Assembly (NCBI GenBank): GCA_002411175.1
Contig: DHRN01000035.1
Span: 1-12,182, forward strand
From: Anaerolineaceae bacterium UBA5311
GTDB taxonomy: Bacteria; Chloroflexota; Anaerolineae; Anaerolineales; Anaerolineaceae
Length of the DNA stretch: 12,182 nucleotides
Reading direction: 5' to 3'
Positions 6,505 through 12,182 of this stretch are shown piece after piece. The position numbers and the translations under genes were made by a program. Each line of letters begins with the position of its first letter. The first letter of the stretch is position 1. The notes beneath the pieces were generated by a model. That model made no database searches. It was not told the DNA's origin and saw only the letters and a program-made list of their open reading frames with translations.

Positions 6505-8211
6505 TTATTGCCACATTGAAAAATCTGTGAGAATTGAGCCGCCGATGAACTCGCGCAAGATAGAGTTGTCCGGCACATATTCGGATGTGGTTGGCAGGAA
6601 CCACTCTAAAAATTTCAGCAGACGCTTGGCTTCAATGTGTTCAATGCTGCCGAATTTAACCTGGCGCAAGAGTGGTTCCACCCACGGTTTCAGGGTGGAG
6701 ATCTCGTATGCCAGGGCAGAGTTGAACATCACGTCGGCGTTTTCCTGGTAGGGAAAGATATGCTGCTTCTCACCAGCCCGAACGGCTTCCCAACGGGCAA
6801 TCGTATCGCTGGCACTGTAACCGCGGTCGCGTGCATCCCGCACAATCCGCCTGATCAGGCGTGTATCGGTCGTGGAAATACGATTGTGGCGGTCAAGGTT
6901 GAGCTGGGTCAGACAGGAGATATAGACTCTAAAGGTCATTATAGGGTCGATTTCATAGAGGAGGTTCGGGTTCAGACCATGGATGCCTTCAAGGATCACA
7001 ATTTCACCCTTTTCGAGATGGGCAATTTTGCCATCCTGGCTGCAGCCAGTGATGAAATCGTAATGCGGGAGCTGTACTTCCTGACCTTCCAGTAACGCCT
7101 TAAGATCATGATTCAAACGGTCCAGGTTCATAGCCCGTAAAGATTCATAATCCTTGTGACCATTGGGCAGCAGCGGGGTTTTGTCACGGTCAACGAAGAA
7201 GTTGTCCATCTCCAGTGCGAAGTGGTTGATTCCCCTGGCAACCAGCTGGATGCCCAGCCGTTTTGAAAAGGTGGTTTTGCCTGAGGAGGTGGGTCCGGCG
7301 ATCAGGATTACGCCAACCCTTTCGCGGTTTTCATAGATCTGGTCAGCTATCCTGGAGATCTGCATTTCCTGCAGCGCTTCTGAGACCAGGATAACCTCAT
7401 CCACATGCCCGGTCTGAATGGCGTCATTAAGCGCGCCTACCGATGGGATCCCAAGTTTGTTCAGCCAATCGCCGTATTCCTTGAAGGTTTTCAAAAGAGT
7501 TGGAAACACGCCCAGTGGTTCGATGGTTGACGGGCTGTGTCTGCGGGGGAAACGAAGCACGAAACCGCCTTCCACCAATTCAAGCCCAAACCATTTTAAG
7601 TAACCGGATGATGGCACCATGTAACCATGGTGATAATCGCGTACGCTGTCTGCCTGGTAGAGCACAAGGTCTGAACGTTGGCGATACTTAAGCAGGCTGA
7701 CTTTGTCGAATTCCCTTTGTTCGGTGAAGTAATCCACAGCCTCCTGAAGAGGAACGGTTGTGCGGATGAAGGGGATGTCATCGTCGACCAGCTTTTGCAT
7801 GTGTTCTTCGAGCTCTTTTAGCTCAGGCTGACCAAAATCATCCGGTTCATCGATCTGGCAGTGGTAGCCGCCTGAGGAGACGGAGTGATCAATGGTCAGG
7901 AGCCTGTGCGGAAAACAGTGCTTAAAGGCAACTTCGAGCAGAAAAACGAGCGAGCGGCGGTAGATGCGCGCCCCGTCCTGGTCTGCCATGGTAATCAGAC
8001 TGGCAACGCCGTCTTTTTCCAGGGGAAAAGTCAGTTCGCGCAGAGAACCATCGAGGACCATGCCCACGATCTGGGGTTGGCGGTCCTCCTGGACAAGCTT
8101 AACGAATTCTTCCAGCATCGCGCCGCGTTTTCCGGTGATTATGCGTCCATCATCGAGAGTCAGTTCCACGTCTGGTCTGGGGATTGTGGTTAAGTAAAAT
8201 TCTTTTATCAT
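6505..8211 (-). CDS. Nucleoside (uridine-type) kinase with TGS/ThrRS-like N-terminus
   Basis: A 568-residue cytoplasmic protein of the 'nucleoside kinase' family known from Thermotogota, Firmicutes and Bacteroidota. The N-terminal 65 residues are TGS-like ('ELTLDDGRIITGKRG' 16-30). Residues about 70-240 correspond to the second additional domain of threonyl-tRNA synthetase, but the HxxxH metal site is lost: the equivalent stretch reads 'RRSLVFLLEVAFKHCFP' 85-101. The C-terminal phosphoribulokinase/uridine-kinase domain carries Walker A 'GPTSSGKT' 306-313, 'EMDNFFVDRDKTP' 334-346 with a catalytic-type Asp336, 'LPHYDFITG' 381-389 and 'ILEGIHGLNP' 406-415. NTP-dependent phosphorylation of a nucleoside is the family prediction; the exact acceptor is unproven. 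The gene starts 12 nt after the GH57 stop, with a GAGAGA RBS (minus strand) 4 nt before the ATG, indicating translation from a shared transcript. Length is normal for the family. Confidence 0.88.
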   Translation of the reverse strand: MIKEFYLTTIPRPDVELTLDDGRIITGKRGAMLEEFVKLVQEDRQPQIVGMVLDGSLRELTFPLEKDGVASLITMADQDGARIYRRSLVFLLEVAFKHCFPHRLLTIDHSVSSGGYHCQIDEPDDFGQPELKELEEHMQKLVDDDIPFIRTTVPLQEAVDYFTEQREFDKVSLLKYRQRSDLVLYQADSVRDYHHGYMVPSSGYLKWFGLELVEGGFVLRFPRRHSPSTIEPLGVFPTLLKTFKEYGDWLNKLGIPSVGALNDAIQTGHVDEVILVSEALQEMQISRIADQIYENRERVGVILIAGPTSSGKTTFSKRLGIQLVARGINHFALEMDNFFVDRDKTPLLPNGHKDYESLRAMNLDRLNHDLKALLEGQEVQLPHYDFITGCSQDGKIAHLEKGEIVILEGIHGLNPNLLYEIDPIMTFRVYISCLTQLNLDRHNRISTTDTRLIRRIVRDARDRGYSASDTIARWEAVRAGEKQHIFPYQENADVMFNSALAYEISTLKPWVEPLLRQVKFGSIEHIEAKRLLKFLEWFLPTTSEYVPDNSILREFIGGSILTDFSMWQ

Positions 8212-8223
8212 AGTCTCTCTATT

Positions 8224-11200
8224 CTACTCTGCCTTTATCAGGGGGATGATGGCAAAATAGTCGGGACCTTTACCTTCAAGAGGAGAAGCCGAGGAAGGGT
8301 AGGTATTCAGGACGTCCTGCTGGCTCAATTCTGCGCCGGCAGGAAGGAGAAGGTCGATAATCCGGGTATGGTTATTGTCGTCAGGAGCGCCACCAAAGCG
8401 GTAGGCTTCAGCATTCTCGTTGACATCACGCACGCGCCATACACCTGCTGCGGGATAGCCTTCCTGTCCAAGCAAGGCGACAGCGAAAGCCCAGGTAGCT
8501 GGATCTCCATCAACGAGGAAATTTGCCGGTACGCTGGCAACAACCGCATTTTGGCTGTTATCAACGTAAACCTTCATCGCGCTGGTTGCTTCGGTATAGT
8601 TAACAGGCAAGCCATCAGCATCCAGAACCACCACCTGGGGAGACCATCCTTCAATCCAGAGAGCGACATCCCAGCCGTTTTCGGCAGCCAGGGCAGCGTT
8701 GCGACCGGGCATGAGCATGCGCGCGCCGGTTGCGGCACCAGGGTCTTTATCAATGTAGACATCAAAGGTCTGCACCGAGAAGCCCGATGGCGAACTCCAG
8801 CCATTGGTGATCTCTGCCTTGACTCCAAAAGTGAAATAGAGGTTATCACCGTCGCTGGAAAGCTCAAAGAAGGTCAGGTCAAAATCGCCGGCTTTGAAGA
8901 CACCATCGGTGGGATAGGTATAGAAGCCAGGTCCGAAATCATCGCCTTCGGGGTCTTCGATTCGCAGCAGTGAAGTGAAGGGAGCAAAGGAGAAATATTG
9001 GATGCCCAGCGGGGCGGTTGTGTCGATCTGGAGAGAGCCATTGTAAACAACCTGCGCAGGGACAACACTGCCTGAGCCGACCAAACCCAGAATTGACTTG
9101 GGCACAGAAAATTCGACCAGGCTGCCTTCAACAACCAGCTGACCGACTTCTTCGTCCTGCGTAGTCCAGCTGGTTCCATCCGTAAGGTGAAGACTGGCAA
9201 AGGTTTTTCCGGTCTTGATCTCGATCATCCGCGTCGCAGGGGAAACCAGCTGGCTGCCGCCAAGAGCGCTCATCTGCTTGTTGGCATCTCCCATGGCATT
9301 CAGATAGACTTCAATCGTGGATTCTTCGTCCATTGGTTCAACGAGATCGAACCGGAAAAAGAGATTTTCCTGGTCCATGCCGTAGGCAAACAGCTCGATT
9401 GTGTCGCCTTCTTCGCCCTGAAAAACTGCGGCTGTTTCCCATTCTTCTTCATCCAAAAGACCGTCAACTACCGGCGTGCTCTCTCCACTGATGGTAGTAT
9501 CAGGTTTGAGAGGCTGCGGCTGGATAATTGGAATATTCAAAAAAGTGGGCACTTCGACACCCAGAGAGGTGTAAACGCCTTTCAACAAAGCACGGTAACC
9601 CTCATCAAAATAACTGTCCTGCCCTGAATCCTGGTCGGTGCCATACCACCAGAACCAGTCGGAACCTTCAGCCAGGTACATAAAGTCCAGCGCTTCTGCC
9701 AACGCCTCTGGAGTGGCATTGAGTTTGCCATCCACGTATTGTTCCAGGTCTTTGCGCACATTGATCAGCAGATCCCAGGCGTCTGCTTCTTCCTGCTCGC
9801 CGATCCAGGTGTCGTAATTAGCGCTGAACCAGGCACCGGGGAAAAGTTCGGGTAATTCGTGCTGCTCGGGGTAGAGTTCGAGATATTCAGAGGGCGTGAT
9901 GGTTTCAAGGGTCTCACTGGAAGCCAGTTTTGAATAGAGCGCGTGAAAAAATTCCTTGCCATCGTTGTCGTAGTTTTCCCAGGCGTTTTCGCCATCAACA
10001 ACTATGGTGACAATGTGCGGACCCTGGGTACCTTCCAGGCTGGCACGGATGTTTTCGAGCCTGTCAACCATATCCTGGGCAGCCTCTTCACCGGGCGTGC
10101 CCGAATAGGTGAAGCCAACTTTGTCTGAAAGTACCCAGTCGCGGAAGAAAACAGCCACAGGTTCGCCGGTTTCGCCCTGTACATAATAAGGGCGATAAAA
10201 GGTGTCGGGATCGGTGACGGTGTCAGCGCCATCACGGGCAAAGCGATCGCCTTCCATGCCGAGCGAGGCAACCAGCACAGGCTCGCCAGTTTGCATCCAC
10301 TGGTAACCAGCTTCGCTGACCATCGCGACGATGTCTTCAGCCACCGAGCCCTCAGCAGGCCAGAGACCACGTACAGGCATGCCAAAGTATTGTTCGTACA
10401 TCTGAACGCTTTTTTCCAAATGGTAAACGGCATCTTCAGGATAACTGAAGCGTTCCTGCGGCATGATCGCACTGGGGTTGCCGACCAGAGCCAGGTTCGT
10501 GTCGTAAATCAGGGGCAAAATCGGATGGGCATAGGGAGTGGTGGTAATTTCAATGATGCCCTGGTCTTGCAAGTCCTTATGAGTCGGGATTACTTTGGCT
10601 AATATCTCTGTAATGCCGTCAAACAGGACGATCTTGTCATCTTCGGTGAAACCCCTGCCCTTGTCGATCAAAGCCTTAAAGGGCTCTTTGGCGAGGTAAT
10701 CGGGGTCCACCCAGGCGAGGTTAAACCAGATCTGCAGGTCGCGGAAATCCTGGTCAGTAAAAATTTTGAGCGCGGCGGTAATGGCATCCGCATCGGTACC
10801 ATCACGCAGATCGAGAAGTTCCTGGTAGCGGGGATGCACCGCAATGATATGGTCCCAGTTGGCATCAAAGAAACGGTTGAGGATGAAGGTTTTCTGTTCA
10901 TCGGTCAGCTCGGAGGCTGGCACTTCGGACAGCGTCCAGTAGAGGTCCCTGGCGTCATTTTCGACGAAATCTGTCAATTGACGGATGAGGGAAGGTGTCA
11001 GATTGAACGTGGCTTTCATGCCGGGATGCTGGGCAACCAACTCTGCCATATCCAGGTAGTCTTTGGTGGCATGCACACGCACCCAGGGGCGGGTGTAGAC
11101 CCCGTCGTCGTCTTTGTAATAGAGCGGTTGGTGTTGATGCCAGGTCAGGTTGACATAAAGTGGCAGTTCCTCGGTTTTTTTGCCAGACGATCCACACCCA

Positions 11201-11253
11201 GTCAACACGGAAATCAGCAAGATTATGCTCAAAAGTTTTACCAGTTTTTTCAT
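8224..11253 (-). CDS. Secreted GH57 family alpha-glucanase lipoprotein
   Basis: A 1009-residue surface lipoprotein. A basic n-region, hydrophobic core and lipobox 'LTGC' give cleavage before Cys20. The GH57 domain, about residues 30-480, shows motif 1 'WHQHQPLYY' 38-46, 'HPILPLIYD' 243-251, motif 3 'GLWPAEGSV' 296-304 with probable nucleophile Glu301, motif 4 'VVDGENAWE' 418-426 with probable acid/base Asp420, and 'DWFWWYGTD' 532-540. This pattern is closest to amylopullulanases, so cleavage of alpha-1,4 and perhaps alpha-1,6 glucan bonds is inferred. Residues about 585-750 look like a CBM9/DOMON-type beta domain ('STPVVDGLLDEEEWETA' 592-608). Residues about 760-1009 match the C-terminal module of glucodextranases ('IEDPEGDDFGPGFYTYPTDG' 765-784), a probable carbohydrate- or surface-binding unit. 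The start is supported by AAGGAG 4 nt before the ATG. It leads the operon with the nucleoside kinase. Confidence 0.9.
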   Translation of the reverse strand: MKKLVKLLSIILLISVLTGCGSSGKKTEELPLYVNLTWHQHQPLYYKDDDGVYTRPWVRVHATKDYLDMAELVAQHPGMKATFNLTPSLIRQLTDFVENDARDLYWTLSEVPASELTDEQKTFILNRFFDANWDHIIAVHPRYQELLDLRDGTDADAITAALKIFTDQDFRDLQIWFNLAWVDPDYLAKEPFKALIDKGRGFTEDDKIVLFDGITEILAKVIPTHKDLQDQGIIEITTTPYAHPILPLIYDTNLALVGNPSAIMPQERFSYPEDAVYHLEKSVQMYEQYFGMPVRGLWPAEGSVAEDIVAMVSEAGYQWMQTGEPVLVASLGMEGDRFARDGADTVTDPDTFYRPYYVQGETGEPVAVFFRDWVLSDKVGFTYSGTPGEEAAQDMVDRLENIRASLEGTQGPHIVTIVVDGENAWENYDNDGKEFFHALYSKLASSETLETITPSEYLELYPEQHELPELFPGAWFSANYDTWIGEQEEADAWDLLINVRKDLEQYVDGKLNATPEALAEALDFMYLAEGSDWFWWYGTDQDSGQDSYFDEGYRALLKGVYTSLGVEVPTFLNIPIIQPQPLKPDTTISGESTPVVDGLLDEEEWETAAVFQGEEGDTIELFAYGMDQENLFFRFDLVEPMDEESTIEVYLNAMGDANKQMSALGGSQLVSPATRMIEIKTGKTFASLHLTDGTSWTTQDEEVGQLVVEGSLVEFSVPKSILGLVGSGSVVPAQVVYNGSLQIDTTAPLGIQYFSFAPFTSLLRIEDPEGDDFGPGFYTYPTDGVFKAGDFDLTFFELSSDGDNLYFTFGVKAEITNGWSSPSGFSVQTFDVYIDKDPGAATGARMLMPGRNAALAAENGWDVALWIEGWSPQVVVLDADGLPVNYTEATSAMKVYVDNSQNAVVASVPANFLVDGDPATWAFAVALLGQEGYPAAGVWRVRDVNENAEAYRFGGAPDDNNHTRIIDLLLPAGAELSQQDVLNTYPSSASPLEGKGPDYFAIIPLIKAE

Positions 11254-11277
11254 TTTTCTCCTTTAATACTCAAACAA

Positions 11278-11299
11278 CCTGAACAATTATTTGTTCAGG
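11278..11299. promoter_or_regulatory. Perfect 9-bp inverted repeat upstream of the GH57 gene
   Basis: CCTGAACAA (11278-11286) and TTGTTCAGG (11291-11299) are separated by TTAT. The dyad ends 24 nt before the GH57 ATG on the minus strand, and the stop codon of the truncated lipoprotein frame lies in its loop. It could be an operator for a sugar-responsive regulator or a weak terminator of the upstream frame. The stem is A/T-rich with no clean T run after it, which favours an operator. Confidence 0.45.
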
Positions 11300-11652
11300 A
11301 CAAAAATCGTGCTTTGCCTGCTTTCTAACGGTGGTGCGGACAAAAACCCGAAGAGGGCGCCGCTCTCGCTGAAGCAGTCGGACTGCGTGTTTATACCCTG
11401 GAAACTGCCGATGTCGATACCGATGCTGTCCATAAACGAGCGCGTGAAGAATTTATGGAAGGCGACCTCATTCCACCAACACATCAAGTTTTCTGCTTCG
11501 GGTTCGGGAGTGGTTTGGGTTGATTGAGGTTCAATCGGTTCAGCGCTCTGTTCGGTGGCAGCAGGCTGCGTTTGCTGGACAATCGGCTGGCAGGCAACCA
11601 GCTGCAGAGAACCTACAACGGTTGCCCCAAGTGCGAGTTCTGGTTGATGCAT
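11287..11652 (-). pseudogene. Truncated solute-binding-protein-like lipoprotein
   Basis: This 121-codon frame begins like a bacterial lipoprotein: a hydrophobic stretch, lipobox 'LVAC' ending at Cys21, and a low-complexity Gln/Thr/Pro/Glu linker at 22-54. Then 'AENLMCWWNE' at 53-62 resembles the first beta strand of extracellular sugar-binding proteins of ABC transporters ('..LTVWWNE..'). After residue 62 the sequence no longer looks like that family and stops early, where a complete protein would run to about 400 residues. An AAGGAAG RBS lies about 10 nt before the ATG. The n-region lacks the usual Lys/Arg. The simplest reading is the 5' remnant of a transporter lipoprotein gene cut by a deletion or rearrangement near 11470. 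A genuine short lipoprotein cannot be excluded. Confidence 0.5.
11329..11475 (+). pseudogene. Possible orphan coding fragment, opposite strand
   Basis: The + strand frame starting at 11329 reads open for 64 codons. Its first 49 have a natural amino-acid mix ('GAALAEAVGLRVYTLETADV', then an Asp/His/Arg/Glu-rich helix-like stretch ending 'EEFMEGDLIP'), unlike the poor composition of the minus-strand frame over the same bases. It has no start codon or RBS, and its right boundary coincides with the point where the truncated lipoprotein loses family character. I read it as an internal piece of an unidentified gene left by rearrangement; no family is recognised. Confidence 0.35.
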
Positions 11653-11762
11653 ACAATCTTTGCTTCCTTATCCCTTGGTAGTGAATGTATTTTACTTTAC
11701 ATCAGTCAGGACGGCGACGCCTCGTAGAGCAATAATTCCCGATATTGATAATCATGTTAATT

Positions 11763-11799
11763 TTGTGGTGTCGGGGACGGTTGCCATGCCGTCCCACAA
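11763..11799. repeat. Hairpin repeat, second copy
   Basis: GGGACGG (11774-11780) pairs with CCGTCCC (11789-11795) around TTGCCATG, and outer TTGTGG (11763-11768) can pair with CCACAA (11794-11799) in an alternative register. The inner part is the reverse complement of the hairpin at 1828-1847 apart from one loop base. The outer arms are unrelated to the GCGTAG/CTACGC arms of that copy. Confidence 0.7.
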
Positions 11800-11896
11800 G
11801 CAGCCGTAGAGCGAGACGTATGTACCAACGAAGTCGGTAAGGTTCTTGTGGGCAAAGGTTCAGATTCTTCACTTCATTCAGGATGACAAAATCCCC

Positions 11897-11941
11897 TTTC
11901 CTGTTCCCTATTCCCAGTTCCCTGTTTCCTATTCCCTGTTC
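11897..11941. repeat. Heptanucleotide tandem array (TTCCCTR)
   Basis: Six consecutive 7-nt units, TTTCCTG, TTCCCTA, TTCCCAG, TTCCCTG, TTTCCTA and TTCCCTG, are followed by a partial TTC. Such short tandemly repeated heptamers are known from intergenic DNA of filamentous cyanobacteria and some other bacteria. A shorter, more degenerate array of the same kind lies at 112-139. Confidence 0.85.
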
Positions 11942-11942
11942 G

Positions 11943-11960
11943 CGGTTGCCATGCCGTCCC
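11943..11960. repeat. Partial copy of the hairpin repeat core
   Basis: CGGTTGCCATGCCGTCCC is identical to 11778-11795 of the second hairpin copy, but the left GGGA arm is replaced by heptamer-array sequence. It begins 2 nt after the end of the heptamer array, suggesting recombination or nested insertion between repeat types. Confidence 0.7.
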
Positions 11961-12010
11961 GCCCTAAAGAACTCCGAAAACAGTCACGGGTTTTGGGTTA
12001 AACGTTGTAT

Positions 12011-12072
12011 TGTCATCCTGAACGAAAGCATTTTGTCATCCTGAACGAAAGCATTTTGTCATCCTGAACGAA
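12011..12072. repeat. 23-nt tandem repeat
   Basis: The unit TGTCATCCTGAACGAAAGCA plus TTT starts at 12011 and 12034. A third copy starts at 12057 and shares its first 16 nt before changing to GTGAAGGATCTT. The spacing is exactly 23 nt. There are no spacers, so this is not a CRISPR array. Confidence 0.85.
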
Positions 12073-12120
12073 GTGAAGGATCTTGCCGTTTCAATAACAA
12101 CGACTTTACCATAAAATGTT

Positions 12121-12182
12121 AAGATTCTTCGCAAAAGAGGCTCAGAATGACAGTCAAAAAGCCAAGATTCTTCGCAAAAGAG
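12121..12182. repeat. Direct repeat AAGATTCTTCGCAAAAGAG
   Basis: The 19-nt unit occurs at 12121-12139 and again at 12164-12182, 43 nt apart, the second cut by the window end. The first copy is followed by GCTCAGAATGACA, matching the GCTCAGCATGACA at 92-104. Its AAGATTCTT is also the partner of AAGGATCTT at 12076-12084, mirroring the inverted repeat at 31-63. Confidence 0.75.

Larger units (their letters stand above)
11861..12083. repeat. Inverted-repeat-bounded non-coding block
   Basis: The left unit (CAGATTCTTCACTTCATTCA followed by GGATGACA, 11861-11888) is an imperfect reverse complement of the right unit (TGTCATCCTGAACGAAGTGA followed by AGGATCTT, 12057-12083). Between them lie the heptamer array, a hairpin-core copy and the 23-mer tandem copies. 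The arrangement looks MITE-like, but no target-site duplication is evident and there is no coding capacity, so mobility is only a guess. Confidence 0.5.
11653..12182. other. Gene-free, repeat-rich stretch
   Basis: No supported gene lies in these 530 bases. They hold a hairpin repeat copy (11763-11799), an inverted pair of 'TTCACTTCATTCAGGATGAC'-like units (11861-11888 and 12057-12083), a heptamer array (11897-11941), a hairpin-core copy (11943-11960), a 23-nt tandem repeat (12011-12072) and a 19-nt direct repeat (12121-12139 and 12164-12182) running off the window. Promoter elements for the lipoprotein remnant are not convincing. Confidence 0.8.

Noticed and set aside
8368..8973. 201-codon open frame on the + strand inside the GH57 gene
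   Set aside because: It lies entirely antisense to well-defined GH57 C-terminal domains and has no RBS or family resemblance.
12011..12072. CRISPR array
   Set aside because: The 23-nt units abut one another with no unique spacers, and there are no cas genes in the window.
11861..12083. Complete insertion sequence or MITE
   Set aside because: The inverted units are imperfect, no target duplication is seen, and the interior is made of other repeat types; kept only as a repeat block.

Overview
The window looks like a chromosomal piece of a Chloroflexota bacterium, most likely Anaerolineae. This is an inference from gene content and style: a serine hydroxymethyltransferase fused to a glycine-cleavage T protein, a GH57 lipoprotein with a glucodextranase-type C-terminus, a LysN-like aminotransferase, and intergenic DNA packed with small dispersed repeats (hairpins, heptamers, 'GTCATCCTGAACGAAGTGAAGG'-type units). 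Base composition is roughly balanced by eye. There is no rRNA, tRNA, CRISPR, complete insertion sequence or phage gene.

Layout. (1) 1-212: repeat-rich DNA with no gene. (2) 271-762 (+): DUF4870-type membrane protein with its own promoter, ending at a bidirectional terminator. (3) 850-1716 (-): two-gene unit, a sigma-70-family (ECF-like) sigma factor followed by a small single-pass membrane protein that may be its anti-sigma factor. (4) 1717-2060: divergent intergenic region with a 34-nt hairpin repeat, a putative promoter, a leader hairpin and a perfect 14-nt palindrome. (5) 2061-6435 (+): two-gene unit, a 1041-aa GlyA-GcvT fusion and, 22 nt downstream, a PLP aminotransferase, closed by a strong bidirectional terminator. 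(6) 6505-11253 (-): two-gene unit, a secreted GH57 alpha-glucanase-like lipoprotein followed 12 nt later by a uridine-kinase-type nucleoside kinase carrying TGS/ThrRS-like N-terminal modules. (7) 11287-11652 (-): the start of a solute-binding-protein-like lipoprotein that loses its family character after about 60 codons, over an opposite-strand stretch that reads like a fragment of another gene. (8) 11653-12182: a second repeat-rich, gene-free stretch whose units match those at the left end.

How the genes fit together. The + strand operon concerns amino-acid and one-carbon metabolism: SHMT interconverts serine and glycine using tetrahydrofolate, the T protein uses the same cofactor to release a one-carbon unit from aminomethyl-lipoyl-H protein, and the aminotransferase handles an amino group of unknown substrate. 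No gcvH or gcvP is present, so partners must lie elsewhere. The - strand operon pairs extracellular alpha-glucan attack with an intracellular kinase; the decayed lipoprotein upstream may be the relic of a sugar-transport locus. The sigma/membrane-protein pair looks like a small surface-signalling switch.

The most unusual item is the fusion protein. It is not a simple head-to-tail joining: it has a roughly 27-residue insert in the SHMT active-site loop, and a roughly 200-residue middle segment that looks like a degenerate extra copy of the T-protein N-terminal fold. Whether such fusions have already been described I cannot check from here.
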